Part shown: positions 48,291 through 57,733 of the stretch, piece after piece
Layout of the letters: the number at the start of each line of letters is the position of its first letter
Numbering within the stretch: the stretch's first letter is position 1
Made by a program: the position numbers and the translations under genes
Origin: Thiorhodococcus minor
GTDB lineage: Bacteria; Pseudomonadota; Gammaproteobacteria; Chromatiales; Chromatiaceae
Direction: 5' to 3'
DNA: 64,000 bases
NCBI RefSeq assembly: GCF_010820565.1
Contig: NZ_JAAIJQ010000027.1
Coordinates: 1-64,000 of the forward strand
Notes under the pieces: generated by a model
Database searches by the model: none
What the model was told of the DNA's origin: nothing
Seen by the model: the letters and a program-made list of their open reading frames with translations, nothing else

Positions 48291-48670
48291 GCCCTGTTCT
48301 CCGGATTGAAGGGGTTTCAGCGAATTGTAACTGTCTCGAGGCCGAAAGCGATGCCCGGACCCACCTCGAACACCAGGGTTGACTCGTCACCATCGGGCGG
48401 CACGGCCAGTCGAGCATCCTTTCGGCCCCGGAGCCTCTTTGTCCCCAAAGCCTCGGCGTGGTTAAATTCCGCGCCGGTAGGTGCCGCAGAGCGGTCGCGC
48501 GCGCCGATGCCGCTTCGCCCCCTCTTTAAACCAGTGCCCGGCGCACACCCACGGGGGTTGGTCGAACGGCTTTTCGTAGCGTACCGATGGACGCGCAAGC
48601 ACCACCGAACCGCGGGGAGCGCATTTTACGCTTCCTCAACACTGTCGATTCATCACCGCGGAGTGCGTTC
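48291..48670. other. Divergent intergenic region
   Basis: It lies between the DUF2058 gene and the OmpH-like gene and should hold promoters for both. A TACAAT -10 box for the minus-strand gene is seen at 48324-48329, with no clear -35. A 93-codon minus-strand frame (48317-48598) has a coding-like end but no recognisable start or family, so it is not called. Confidence 0.4.
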
Positions 48671-49186
48671 ATGATCCGTCTTTACCTGCTCGTCGCCTTG
48701 TTGCTGTCCGTCATCTTGCCGGTCCAGGCGGCGAAGGAGACCAGTGTCGGCTACGTCGATATGCAACGGGTGCTCGAGGAGAGCAAGCTCGGCCAACGGC
48801 TGCAAGAGCAGCTGCGCAAGGACTTCGAGCCGCGCGCCAAGGAGCTGGCCGAAGAAGAGATGGCCATCAAGCAGATGCAGCAGGAGCTCGCGGGCAACAA
48901 GCCCCTGATGAGCGAGGAGCAAGTCGAGAAGAAGGAGAGCGAGATCAAGAGCCGCATCGAGGCCTATCAGAAGAAGGCCATGCCCGTGCAGCAAGAGCTG
49001 ATGAAGGTCCAGCAGGAGAAGGGACGCGAGATCGTCGGCCCCGCCCGCAAGGCGGTCGACGCGGTCGCCAAGAAGCAGAAGATCGGCATGGTCGTCGAGC
49101 GCGGCCAGGCAGGACTCATGTACATGGACGAATCCCTCGACATCACGGGAGCCGTCATCAAGCAGCTGGATTCGACGACCGACTGA
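48671..49186 (+). CDS. OmpH/Skp family periplasmic chaperone
   Basis: A 171-residue exported protein. The ATG at 48671 has GGAG about 6 bases upstream and opens a signal peptide (about 1-20, ending PVQA-AKE). The mature part begins SVGYVDMQRVLEESKLGQ, the OmpH signature, and is followed by a long charged coiled coil (about 45-110) that forms the tentacles of Skp-like trimers holding outer-membrane proteins. It is not in the usual bamA-lpxD context, so it may be a paralogue of the main Skp. Confidence 0.88.
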   Translation: MIRLYLLVALLLSVILPVQAAKETSVGYVDMQRVLEESKLGQRLQEQLRKDFEPRAKELAEEEMAIKQMQQELAGNKPLMSEEQVEKKESEIKSRIEAYQKKAMPVQQELMKVQQEKGREIVGPARKAVDAVAKKQKIGMVVERGQAGLMYMDESLDITGAVIKQLDSTTD

Positions 49187-49593
49187 CCCGCTCGGAAGGG
49201 CACCCCGAGGCCGCAATCGAGCAGCGGTTGCGGCCCGATGACGAGACTGTTTCAGGTACTGCCCCTGGGGTATACTTCTGCGCGCTTTGGGCGTCCTGCT
49301 ATGCCGCTGGATGCGGGCTGAGCCGCCCTGAGTCGCGGCTGCATGTCGGCGCCTGAGCATTGCGCGCAAACGGTCGGGACTCGGGGTGAGGCACCGCTCG
49401 CGGCAACTGCCCGGACGAGCGCACCGGAGCCGCACGCAGCCCGCCAGACGCTGGCGGGGCGGCCGCTCCGCGAAGGTGTGGACGAGACGGCCCCGGCCGT
49501 CTCCGCCGAGCCGGCATCGCCAAAAGCGTCGATCCTATCGTTTTTGACCGCGCGCCTGGTGCGTGGCGGCCTCCGTCAAGAGGAGCGGACCCA
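49187..49593. other. Intergenic region before the DUF465 gene
   Basis: No gene is supported. An 8-base stem (GGCCGCAA/TTGCGGCC, 49209-49235) follows the OmpH-like gene without a T-run. A TATACT -10-like box is at 49271-49276 with only a poor -35, and would give a leader of more than 300 bases. Confidence 0.4.
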
Positions 49594-49830
49594 ATGCTTG
49601 GTGAATCCCACGACCTTCTACACGAGTTTCCAGACCTGGAGCAAAAGATCTCAGCCTTGCGAGCGGAAAATCCAGAGTTCGCGAAGCTCATGGACAAGTA
49701 CGATGGCCTGGATGCGCGCGTTCGCAATATCGAAGAGCTCGGCACACCTGTCGCAGATGAGACCATCGAAGAGCTCAAGAAAGAGCGCCTGCAGCTCAAG
49801 GACTCACTCTATGCCATGCTGAGGGCTTGA
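49594..49830 (+). CDS. DUF465 (YdcH-like) family protein
   Basis: A 78-residue, almost wholly alpha-helical protein. The segments HDLLHEFPDLEQKISALR, DGLDARVRNIEE and LKKERLQLKDSLYAML match the DUF465 family, a short two-helix hairpin that may form antiparallel coiled coils. Its function is unknown and it is often monocistronic. GAGG lies about 10 bases upstream of the ATG (AGAGGAGCGGACCCA). Confidence 0.85.
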   Translation: MLGESHDLLHEFPDLEQKISALRAENPEFAKLMDKYDGLDARVRNIEELGTPVADETIEELKKERLQLKDSLYAMLRA

Positions 49831-50151
49831 CCCGCAGCACACCGAAGCACTCCCACGGCGGGTCGCTCCATCGGTGCGGCGGCCCGCGGATCTCTGCGTA
49901 GCATCCCGCTCGCCAGGCAGCAGGGCCGCGTCGAGACGGCCTCCGCCGCCCAAGGCTTGCAGCGCGCCTGCGCCAAGCCTCGCGACGGCGAGACACTGGC
50001 GCCCAGCCTCGAAGGCCGAGCGACTGCCGCGCGGACCTGATGACGGGTCCAAGGCGCGCCTCCCTGGCACCAGGGTGGAGCACCTCATCACCGCGGCGTC
50101 ATCCACACACAGCGCCGCCCAAAGACAGCGTCATAAGGACCCGGATTCACT
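49831..50151. other. Intergenic region, nothing recognised
   Basis: I see no gene, clear promoter pair or strong hairpin between the DUF465 gene and the metallo-hydrolase gene. Overlapping minus-strand frames are arginine-rich noise. Confidence 0.4.
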
Positions 50152-50784
50152 GTGGACTTCCGCATCCTCCCCGTAACGCCGTTTCAGCAAAACTGCACGC
50201 TGTTCTGGTGTCCAAGCACGCGGCATGCCGCGATCATCGACCCTGGCGGCGAGCCGGAGACGATCGATCGCGCGATTCGAGAGCTCGCGCTCGAGCCGCA
50301 GCGCATCCTGCTCACCCATGGCCACATCGACCACGTCGGGGCGAGTGCCGAGGTCGCGCGGCGCTACGCCATTCCCATCATTGGCCCGCACGCGGACGAC
50401 GCCTTTCTCATCGACGGATTGGCCGTTCAGAGCGAGATGTTCGGCTTTCCCCAGGTGACGGCCTTCCAGCCTGACCAATGGCTCCAGCATGGCGACAGGA
50501 TCGAGGTCGGCGAGGCTCGCCTGAGCGTTATCCATTGCCCCGGTCATACACCCGGGCATGTCGTCTTCTTCGATCGAGAAGGACAGCTCGCGCAGGTCGG
50601 CGACGTGCTCTTCCAAGGCTCGATCGGCCGCACCGACTTTCCGCGCGGCAATCATTCCGACCTCATCGCCTCCATCCAGCAGCGGCTCTTTCCGCTGGGA
50701 GACGATGTGCGTTTCGTTCCTGGCCATGGTCCGACGTCGACCTTCGGGGCGGAGCGCCGGAGCAACCCCTTCGTTCGCGACTGA
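50152..50784 (+). CDS. Metallo-beta-lactamase fold hydrolase (YcbL-like)
   Basis: A 210-residue glyoxalase-II-type hydrolase starting at a GTG, with AAGGA 12 bases upstream. Metal ligands: H56, H58, D60 and H61 in THGHIDH, plus H in CPGHTPGH, the aspartate of VGDVLFQGSIGRTD and the final PGHG. The compact length and the GSIGRTDFPRG loop match the YcbL subgroup of glyoxalase II-like enzymes, which lack the C-terminal glutathione domain. It precedes the DUF349 gene by 35 bases. Confidence 0.9.
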   Translation: MDFRILPVTPFQQNCTLFWCPSTRHAAIIDPGGEPETIDRAIRELALEPQRILLTHGHIDHVGASAEVARRYAIPIIGPHADDAFLIDGLAVQSEMFGFPQVTAFQPDQWLQHGDRIEVGEARLSVIHCPGHTPGHVVFFDREGQLAQVGDVLFQGSIGRTDFPRGNHSDLIASIQQRLFPLGDDVRFVPGHGPTSTFGAERRSNPFVRD

Positions 50785-50819
50785 GCAACACGTGACAGAG
50801 CCACCATGCGATTCAAGCG

Positions 50820-53708
50820 ATGATGCTACTCAAGCGATTCTTCCAAAAGCGCAAAGGGACCTCGGACACTGTCGGAGCCGCCGCACAGGGCAAGCCCCAG
50901 GGTCACGCCAAAGATCAGGAGCCGCGCCGGTCAGCCACAGAGCCGCGCATCCAGGCGATCACCGCACTCAATGAGCTCGAAGCGCTCGCCCAGGCACTGA
51001 AGCAAGCGACGGACGAGGCGGCCCGCCAGGCGGCATCGACCCGGCTAGTGACGGCGCTCTGTAACGACCTTGCGCCGGACATCAGCGCGGAACGGCTGCA
51101 AGACATTCTTGCCAGCGGCCTCGACGCCCAGGCGATGGAGCGGATCGCCCGCCAGGCGCACACACCCCAGGCCAGGCGCGCCGCCATCGCGAGCACGGAC
51201 AGTCCTCGCGTCCTTGCGGAGTGCGCCATCGAAGACCGCCTGGCGGCCAATCGCGGTGTCGCGGTCGAGCGGCTCGAGGACAAGGCCGCCCTCGAAGACG
51301 TCCAGCACCGCATCGGCAAACGCGACAAGAACGTCTACCGCATCGCGCGGGAAAAACTGCGCCTGATCGCGCAGCAGGAAGAGCGCCCACGCCTGATCCG
51401 CACCCAGCGCGAGGACATCCTCGCCAAGCTCGAGCGCCTCGGGCGTCTCGGCAGCTGGAGCCAGGATCGCGCCCTCCTCGATCATCTCCAGCGCCAGTGG
51501 GCAGAGATCGCCGAGGAAGTGGAGCCCGAGTGGCAAGCGCGCCTGGAGTCGGAGCGCGATCGCTTCCTGCGCGCCTACGACGACTATTGCCGGGAGAATG
51601 CCGCTCTGCTCGCCGAGCAGGCGGCGGCCGAGGCCGCTCGCAAGCAGGCGGAGGCGCTGCTCGAGGAGCTGCAGGCGCTCGTCGATCAGGGTGAGACGGA
51701 GGGGCTCGACCTCGCCTGCGAGCGGGTCGCCACGGCATGGGAAACGCTGCCGAAGCTGCCCGCGAGCGCCCGGACGGCGCTCGACAAGCGCTACGCAAGG
51801 CTCATGCAGGCGCTCTCGTCCTCACGCCAGGCGCTCGCTGACCGCCGTCAGCAGGCCGAGCGATTGGTCAAGCTGCAGACCAAGCTTGAGCAGCTCTCTG
51901 GCGACTCCAAGGCACTCGACTGCAAGCGCACCGAGGCGCTGCTGCGTGACGGGCGGGCGCTTGCTAGCGCGCTATCCAGCGAGCCCGAGAGCTCAACCGT
52001 CCAAAGCCTCGCCGAGCGGCTCGAATCCCGCCTGCAGCGGCAGCGCAAACAGGCGGAGCAGAAGCTCAAGCAATTCCCGGAGCGCCTCGCGGAGCTGGAG
52101 ACCCACCTCACGGCCGGTGAGCTGAAGAAGGCCGACCCCATCTACCAGAGCTTGCAATCGGCACTGGAGCTGATTCGCGTCAGCGGCATCCACAAGGGCG
52201 AAGAGACCAAGCTCTCCCATCGGCTGCGCGCGCTGGCACCAAGGCTGCGCGAGCTGCAGAACTGGCGCCGCTGGGGCGCGGATCAGCATCGCGAAGAGCT
52301 CTGTGCCCAGATGGAAGCGCTGACGGAGAAGGAGGCGCCGCTCGAGGCCTTGGCCGAGGCGCTGCGCGGACTCCAGGCGGACTGGAAGCGTCTGGACAAG
52401 ACGGGATCACCCGCCAGCCAAGCGCTTTGGGACCGTTTTCATCAGACCTCCGAGACCGTCTACGCGCGCTGTCAGCCCTACATGGAGAGCCAGGCGGCCG
52501 AGCGCGAGGCCAACAGGGTCGCCCGCGAGCAGCTTTGCGCCCAGCTCGAGGAATTCCTCTCCAAAGTGGACTGGGAGCGCGTGGACTGGAAGAAGATGAT
52601 GCGCGCCGAGCGCGAGATGCGGCAGACCTGGTCCGGCATCGGCCAGACCGAAGGCCGCCACCGCAAACAGCTCGAGCGTCGTTTCTATCAGTCACTGCGC
52701 CAGCTCGACCAGCGGCTCGACGCGGAGCGCAAACGCAACCAAGCCCACAAACAGCAGCTCGTGGAGCGCGTCCAGGCCCTCGTCGACCTGCCTGACCTCG
52801 ACGCCGCGATCGAGCAGACCAAGGCCATTCAACGCGAATGGCACACAACGGTCCCGGCTCGACAGAAGGACGAGAACAAGCTCTGGCAGCGTTTCCGTGC
52901 CGCTTGCGATGCCGTGTTCGCGCGGCGCGCCGCCCTGCAGCAAGCCCATGCGAGCGAGCTCCACCAGAACCTCGAGGCGCGCGAGGCGCTATGCCGCGAG
53001 GCGCACGAGATCGCCGCGCGCGAGCAGGACGCCAAGCAGATGGCCGCCGCACAGCGGAAGCTCGCCGAGCGCTGGCGCGCGGCGGAGTCCCTTCCCGTTC
53101 CCCGGCAGGCGGCAGCCAAGCTGGCTCAGACTTGGCAAAAGAGCTACGCCAAGCTCGAGGCACAGCGCCGCAGCGCCGAGGAGCGCGCCCGCGCGGCCTC
53201 CCTTGCGCTGCTGAAACAGCAAGCGACACTCTGTGAGCGCATCGAGCAGATGCTCCTGAGCGATCCCAGCGGTCAGGCCGAAACCGCCGCCATCAGGGAA
53301 GCCTGGACCCAGCTGCCGACACAAGAGGATGCAAAGCTGCAGCAGACGATCGAGGGGCGCTTTCAGCAAGGCTTGGCCGCCGCGGAGAACACTGGCAAGA
53401 AAGCCGCCTTGTCAGCTCAGCTCAACGAGAATGCCGAGCGCAAGGCGCAGCTCTGTCTTCAGTTGGAGATCATTGCCGGAATCGACTCGCCCGCCGAGCT
53501 TGCCCAGCAGCGGCTCGAGTTCCAAGTGTCGAGACTCGCGGAGCGGATGGCCGAAGGTGAGGACGACCCCTTGCAGGGCGCGGCCAGCTTGCTGCACGAG
53601 TGGTACGCATGCGGCCCGGCGCCCCAGGACCAAGCCTTGTCCGAGCGCTTCGATCGCATCAGCGAGGCCCTCACCAGACGCCGTGCGGCAGTGGTCGAGC
53701 CGGCCTGA
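50820..53708 (+). CDS. Large DUF349 repeat coiled-coil protein
   Basis: A 962-residue, highly charged cytosolic protein without signal or membrane segments. It is nearly all helix, rich in Ala, Glu, Gln, Arg and Leu. Several DUF349 modules can be made out, each with a tryptophan-centred helix pair such as LQADWKRLDKTGSPASQALW, IQREWHTTVPARQKDENKLW and LAERWRAAESLPVPRQAAAK. Related proteins are of unknown function. An early helical-repeat section (about 100-180) precedes the modules. The ATG at 50820 could also be the next one. Confidence 0.82.
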   Translation: MMLLKRFFQKRKGTSDTVGAAAQGKPQGHAKDQEPRRSATEPRIQAITALNELEALAQALKQATDEAARQAASTRLVTALCNDLAPDISAERLQDILASGLDAQAMERIARQAHTPQARRAAIASTDSPRVLAECAIEDRLAANRGVAVERLEDKAALEDVQHRIGKRDKNVYRIAREKLRLIAQQEERPRLIRTQREDILAKLERLGRLGSWSQDRALLDHLQRQWAEIAEEVEPEWQARLESERDRFLRAYDDYCRENAALLAEQAAAEAARKQAEALLEELQALVDQGETEGLDLACERVATAWETLPKLPASARTALDKRYARLMQALSSSRQALADRRQQAERLVKLQTKLEQLSGDSKALDCKRTEALLRDGRALASALSSEPESSTVQSLAERLESRLQRQRKQAEQKLKQFPERLAELETHLTAGELKKADPIYQSLQSALELIRVSGIHKGEETKLSHRLRALAPRLRELQNWRRWGADQHREELCAQMEALTEKEAPLEALAEALRGLQADWKRLDKTGSPASQALWDRFHQTSETVYARCQPYMESQAAEREANRVAREQLCAQLEEFLSKVDWERVDWKKMMRAEREMRQTWSGIGQTEGRHRKQLERRFYQSLRQLDQRLDAERKRNQAHKQQLVERVQALVDLPDLDAAIEQTKAIQREWHTTVPARQKDENKLWQRFRAACDAVFARRAALQQAHASELHQNLEAREALCREAHEIAAREQDAKQMAAAQRKLAERWRAAESLPVPRQAAAKLAQTWQKSYAKLEAQRRSAEERARAASLALLKQQATLCERIEQMLLSDPSGQAETAAIREAWTQLPTQEDAKLQQTIEGRFQQGLAAAENTGKKAALSAQLNENAERKAQLCLQLEIIAGIDSPAELAQQRLEFQVSRLAERMAEGEDDPLQGAASLLHEWYACGPAPQDQALSERFDRISEALTRRRAAVVEPA

Positions 53709-53723
53709 AGCGCCAAGCCCAGA

Positions 53724-54203
53724 TCACTGCTCGCCCGGCTCGGAGATCCTCACGCAGAGCAGGTCGCAGCTGGTGCCCTTCATCACGCTGCGAGCCGTCG
53801 AGCCGAAGATCCCGAGAAGACCGTGACGGCTGTGGGTCCCGACCACCACGAGATCAACGCCGAGCTCGGCGGCGACCTCGTCAATGGCATGCGCCGTCGC
53901 ACCGGCCCTGACGATACGGTCTTCGGCGGGCACCCCAAGCTGGTCCGCGAGCGCCTGCATTTCGCGCTGCGCGGCCTCCATCAGCTCGTCTTCCAGCTCG
54001 AGCGTCTCGGCCGGCAGCGCCATCTCGCCTGAGTAGCCTAGGTACATCGACTCCATCGCGGGTGGAATGTGCTCGACGACGTGCAGCAGGGTCAGTCGCG
54101 CCCCGAGCAACTCAGCCAACCGCGCCGCCTTGGCCACCACGGGCTCGCTCGACTTCTCGAAGTCGACCGCGAGCAGCAAGTGCTTATAGTTTTCGGTCGC
54201 CAT
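53724..54203 (-). CDS. Universal stress protein UspA family
   Basis: A 159-residue single-domain Usp protein. It begins YKHLLLAVDFEKSSEPVVAKA, and the C-terminal loop reads GTHSRHGLLGIFGST, where ATP-binding members usually have G-x2-G-x9-G(S/T); the second glycine of the pair is a serine here. It probably responds to stress as a dimer. GAGG lies 6 bases before the ATG. It stands alone, convergent with the DUF349 gene. Confidence 0.92.
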   Translation of the reverse strand: MATENYKHLLLAVDFEKSSEPVVAKAARLAELLGARLTLLHVVEHIPPAMESMYLGYSGEMALPAETLELEDELMEAAQREMQALADQLGVPAEDRIVRAGATAHAIDEVAAELGVDLVVVGTHSRHGLLGIFGSTARSVMKGTSCDLLCVRISEPGEQ

Positions 54204-54616
54204 CTCATACCTCGATCACTTGCAGTTCCTATCCTGAAGTATATCTGGTGAGTCTGGAAAGAGCTGGCAGCCTCCAGCAAACAGCTTCCAGCTTTTGGTT
54301 TTCCGGGTTTTTGCCTATCGAAGCCTTTATCGAAGCCTTCATCCATTGGCTAAGCCGGGGGCGCTCTGTATCGGCCGACTGACTGACCCTAAGAAGCTGC
54401 CCCCTGATGGCAAAAAGCTGGCGGGGCGTCCATTCAGGATGAAGCGTGCGGAGGCTGGGGCTTGGATCTGGACCCACGGCGGAGCCCGAAAAGACATCCG
54501 GATCTCCAGAGACGGCCCCCAGGTCGGGACGATCGGCGGCCCGGATCGCGGCCGCACTCGACGGGGCCAGGCGAACGCGGAGCCATGGGGGACTGTGCCG
54601 CAAGCGCCACCTTGGT
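54204..54616. other. Intergenic region with repeat copy
   Basis: No gene is supported. It contains a fifth CCAGCCA-type repeat copy (54255-54292) and a TATACT -10 box for uspA at 54238-54243 on the minus strand, without a convincing -35 box. The rest is GC-rich and unremarkable. Confidence 0.4.
54255..54292 (+). repeat. CCAGCCA-type repeat copy upstream of uspA
   Basis: It reads GGAAAGAGCTGGCAGCCTCC followed by AGC-rich units ending CAGCTTCCAGC, that is, the same AAAGAGC box plus degenerate CCAGC units as near 254 and 25017, here in plus orientation. It overlaps the expected upstream edge of the uspA promoter. Confidence 0.5.
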
Positions 54617-54796
54617 CTACTCGTCGACCTCGACGACGATCCCTCGCCCATCAGGCGCCTTTACGAGCACCAGCTTACCCAAGGTGGGGTGACGAGTGGT
54701 AAAGACCGTGACCCCGGATACGGTTCTTTGCCCGATGAGCTCGCTCTCTTCCTTCAGCTCTTTGATGATGTCAGGCTCGGCGTCGAGCATACGCAT
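54617..54796 (-). CDS. Small acidic hypothetical protein (59 residues)
   Basis: A short gene read on the minus strand from an ATG at 54796 with GGAG exactly 7 bases upstream. The protein starts MRMLDAEPDIIKELKEESEL, then VSGVTVFTTRHPTLGKLVLV, and ends with VVEVDE. It looks like one helix followed by a small beta sheet. No known family is recognised. It lies 93 bases past the start of no other gene but just left of the GlcG-like gene in the same direction, so it may be the tail of that transcript. Confidence 0.6.
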   Translation of the reverse strand: MRMLDAEPDIIKELKEESELIGQRTVSGVTVFTTRHPTLGKLVLVKAPDGRGIVVEVDE

Positions 54797-54889
54797 GGCT
54801 GTTCTCCAGACAAATGATCGCTAGCCACTTGGCGCCGACGGAGGCCGGCGCCGTCCTAGCTCATTTATGGCCTAGAAAACCCACGCCGT

Positions 54890-55378
54890 CTACATTGCCA
54901 TATCCAAGTCGTCCTGGATCTCGGCGACACCGGCCAGCGCGCACTCCTCGTCGGTCTCGCCTGCCGGAGCGCCACTCACGCCGACACCAGCGACCAGCGC
55001 CGAGCCGCCCACGAGCACAGGAACGCCGCCCGCAGACATCACCAGACCATCGACGCGGCCCACGGGCGTGTTGGCACGCTCGGCCATGGCCGAGGTGGCG
55101 GCGTTGAAGTTGGCCGCCGTAAATGCCTTCATCCGGCTGATCTCCGCGGTGATAGGCGCAGCAATGGTGTCACGCAGGGTGACTTGCACGTTGCCCTCGC
55201 GGTCGACCACGGTCACGCCAATCTGGATCCCCTTCTCACGGCAGGCCGCAATCGCCCCCTGAGCGATCTTCACGGCCGAGTCGAGCGACAGACGCTTGAG
55301 CTGAACGACCATGGGGTCTTCGGCGGCTGCAGGCACGGCCAAAGAAAGGGCGGCAGCCCCCATCAACCATCGATTCAT
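54890..55378 (-). CDS. GlcG/HbpS-like exported protein
   Basis: A 162-residue protein with a signal peptide (about 1-20, AAALSLAVPAAA-ED) and a GlcG/HbpS fold: helix DSAVKIAQGAIAACREKGI, then VTVVDREGNVQV and the GVPVLVGGSALVAGVGVSGA glycine-rich sheet. HbpS binds haem and senses redox stress in Streptomyces; most GlcG proteins are uncharacterised. Three ATGs follow GAGGAGGTG; the one at 55378 has the best spacing. The family is often cytosolic, so an exported form suggests periplasmic work. Confidence 0.85.
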   Translation of the reverse strand: MNRWLMGAAALSLAVPAAAEDPMVVQLKRLSLDSAVKIAQGAIAACREKGIQIGVTVVDREGNVQVTLRDTIAAPITAEISRMKAFTAANFNAATSAMAERANTPVGRVDGLVMSAGGVPVLVGGSALVAGVGVSGAPAGETDEECALAGVAEIQDDLDMAM

Positions 55379-55509
55379 CATCATCACCTCCTCGCGTTTA
55401 TCGAGCTTATTGGAATCGCGACGCGCGCAACGGTCGGGGCACGGGCGCGGCATGCCCCTGCCTCTCGAGCAAAGGGCGCGACCGCAGATCGGCGGCTCCC
55501 GCCCCCAGG

Positions 55510-56751
55510 TCAGGCCTGACCAGGACCTCCGTAGCGGGCATCGATGTATTCGTCGACCATGCGCTTGAATTGCTCGGCAATGCCCTCGCCCTTCAAGGTG
55601 GCGACCTTCTCGCCGTCCACAAAGACAGGTGCCGACGGCCGCTCGCCGGTCCCAGGCAGACTGATGCCGATGTTTGCATGCTTGCTTTCGCCCGGACCGT
55701 TCACGACGCATCCCATCACCGCTACCTGCATGGCCTCGACACCGGGATACTGCGTCCGCCAAGCCGGCATCTGGTCGCGCAGGTATGTCTGGATATCTTC
55801 CGCCAGGTGCTGGAAGGTATCGCTCGTCGTCCGCCCACAGCCCGGGCACGCGGTGACCATGGGGGCGAACGAGCGGAATCCCATGGACTGCAGGATCTCT
55901 TGCGCGACCACGACCTCACGCGTGCGTGCCTCGCCCGGAGCCGGCGTCAGAGACACGCGGATGGTATCGCCAATGCCTTCCTGCAGGAGCACCGAGAGCG
56001 CCGCCGTGGACGCGACGATGCCCTTCGAGCCCATGCCGGCCTCGGTCAGTCCCAGGTGCAGCGCATAGTCGCCACGATCTGCGAGCATGCGATAGACCGC
56101 GATCAGGTCTTGCACATTGCTCATCTTGCACGACAGGATGATATGGTCCTTCGCCAGACCAAGCTGCTCGGCGCGCTCGGCGCTCGAGATCGCCGATTCC
56201 ACCATGGCCTCACGCATGACCTGCTCGGCATCCTTAGGCTGAGCCGCGTGCGCATTCGCATCCATCATGCGCGCGACGACGTCCTGATCCAGGCTGCCCC
56301 AGTTGACGCCGATCCGCACCGGGCGGTCGTAGCGACAGGCCAGCTCGACCATGGTCGCGAACTGGCTGTCCTTCTTCTCGCCCTTCCCCACGTTTCCGGG
56401 ATTGATGCGGTACTTGGCGAGCGCCTCCGCGCATTCCGGATAGTCGGTGAGCAGCCGGTGCCCATTGAAGTGGAAATCACCAACTAGAGGCACGCTGCAG
56501 CCTTGGGCATCGAGTGCCTCGCGGATAGCGGGCACGGCCTTGGCGGCGGACTCGTGATTCACGGTAATGCGCACCAGCTCGGAGCCCGCGCGCGCCAGCT
56601 CCGCGACCTGCCGGACTGTGGCGTCGATGTCGCCCGTGTCTGTATTGGTCATGGACTGGACGACGATCGGCGCCTGTCCGCCGATGGTGACCGGGCCGAC
56701 GGCCACGGGAAGGGTCTTGCGTCTTTCTACGGGATGTCGAGATTGGCTCAT
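55510..56751 (-). CDS. ispG: 4-Hydroxy-3-methylbut-2-enyl diphosphate synthase
   Basis: A 4Fe-4S enzyme of the MEP isoprenoid pathway (413 residues). The TIM barrel starts at [20 protein letters not shown]. The cluster cysteines are seen in ACPGCGRTT and GCVVNGPGE. It lies 131 bases upstream of the GlcG-like gene. Confidence 0.97.
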   Translation of the reverse strand: MSQSRHPVERRKTLPVAVGPVTIGGQAPIVVQSMTNTDTGDIDATVRQVAELARAGSELVRITVNHESAAKAVPAIREALDAQGCSVPLVGDFHFNGHRLLTDYPECAEALAKYRINPGNVGKGEKKDSQFATMVELACRYDRPVRIGVNWGSLDQDVVARMMDANAHAAQPKDAEQVMREAMVESAISSAERAEQLGLAKDHIILSCKMSNVQDLIAVYRMLADRGDYALHLGLTEAGMGSKGIVASTAALSVLLQEGIGDTIRVSLTPAPGEARTREVVVAQEILQSMGFRSFAPMVTACPGCGRTTSDTFQHLAEDIQTYLRDQMPAWRTQYPGVEAMQVAVMGCVVNGPGESKHANIGISLPGTGERPSAPVFVDGEKVATLKGEGIAEQFKRMVDEYIDARYGGPGQA

Positions 56752-56835
56752 GATGCCTTGTCCGCGGGTACGATCTGCTAAAGCGCTATTGTCGCAGTTG
56801 CTGATGAGGAGTGAATAGACGGTCTTCGCCGGGTT

Positions 56836-57690
56836 TCAGGGCAGCGGCGCACGCAGGCCCCGGATGATCTCCAGATAGTCCGGATCCGTCTGAGTGATCA
56901 GGCCATGCCTGATCAGAAAATCGATGATGACGAGGTTGCAGTTCAGCTTGAATTCATCCGTGTCGCGCACGAGCTCGCGCACCTCCTCGACCGGCATGCG
57001 GTAGAAGGCCTCGACCTCGCCGTCATTGCAGCTGGGCTGGAAATCTTCCGGCAGCTCGAGATCGTAGCAATACATGACGTCCGGCTTGAGACCGCGCTCG
57101 GAGTCCCGGCAGTAGGTCACCGCCCCGACGGGAAGTGCGCGGTCGGCCAGCGCCAGCGGCATTCCGGCCTCTTCGTGGCATTCCTTGCGCAAGTTCTCCC
57201 CCAGACTCAGGCCATGAGGCAGACCGCCGGCGACCAAGTGATCCAAACGTCGCGGATAGAGACGACGATCCGCAGAGCGCCGACCGATCCACATCTCGAT
57301 GCCATGGCGGGTGCGCACGAAGCCATTGAGGTGCTGGCCGAAGGCACGCATGCCGAAGAAGGGCGCGCAGGCACGGTCGATCAGACACCGCGCTTGGTCA
57401 CGGCCTGCCGCTGTGACCGGGTAGAGCTCGCCATGCAGATGGGAAAGGATGCCCTCCTCCGCCAACCGCTCGACGACCTCGGCAAGCAGGGCGCTGCGTC
57501 CGGCGAAATCGGCCGGCGAATTGATCCACTCGATCCTGTCGGTGCAGATGCGAAAGTGCTCCGGCCAGCGCCTCAGCTGCTCCAAGGCCGACTGGCGCAG
57601 ACTCCCTAGACGCTCCCCGTCGAGCAGGAAAGGCACGAAGGCAGCGGGATCCCAGGCGTTGCAGGCGCGAATCTTGTCGAGGAAGCTCAT
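56836..57690 (-). CDS. Nudix hydrolase, DUF4743 type
   Basis: A 284-residue protein. An N-terminal DUF4743 domain (about 1-120, MSFLDKIRACNAWDPAAFVPF) is followed by a Nudix fold. The Nudix box GGLPHGLSLGENLRKECHEE-AG has KE in place of the usual RE, so catalysis may be altered but the two glutamates are kept. Relatives resemble thiamine pyrophosphokinase-associated Nudix proteins. The ATG at 57690 was chosen over a longer frame. The mazG stop lies 44 bases ahead, and both genes act on nucleotides. Confidence 0.88.
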   Translation of the reverse strand: MSFLDKIRACNAWDPAAFVPFLLDGERLGSLRQSALEQLRRWPEHFRICTDRIEWINSPADFAGRSALLAEVVERLAEEGILSHLHGELYPVTAAGRDQARCLIDRACAPFFGMRAFGQHLNGFVRTRHGIEMWIGRRSADRRLYPRRLDHLVAGGLPHGLSLGENLRKECHEEAGMPLALADRALPVGAVTYCRDSERGLKPDVMYCYDLELPEDFQPSCNDGEVEAFYRMPVEEVRELVRDTDEFKLNCNLVIIDFLIRHGLITQTDPDYLEIIRGLRAPLP

Positions 57691-57733
57691 GACTGGGACA
57701 CCCAGCGCGCAATGGTCTCGAAAAGCACCACGA

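Noticed and set aside
48317-48598. 93-codon minus frame between the DUF2058 and OmpH-like genes
   Set aside because: Its end has a coding-like pattern, but there is no ribosome site, family match or sensible N-terminus, and it covers the likely promoter.
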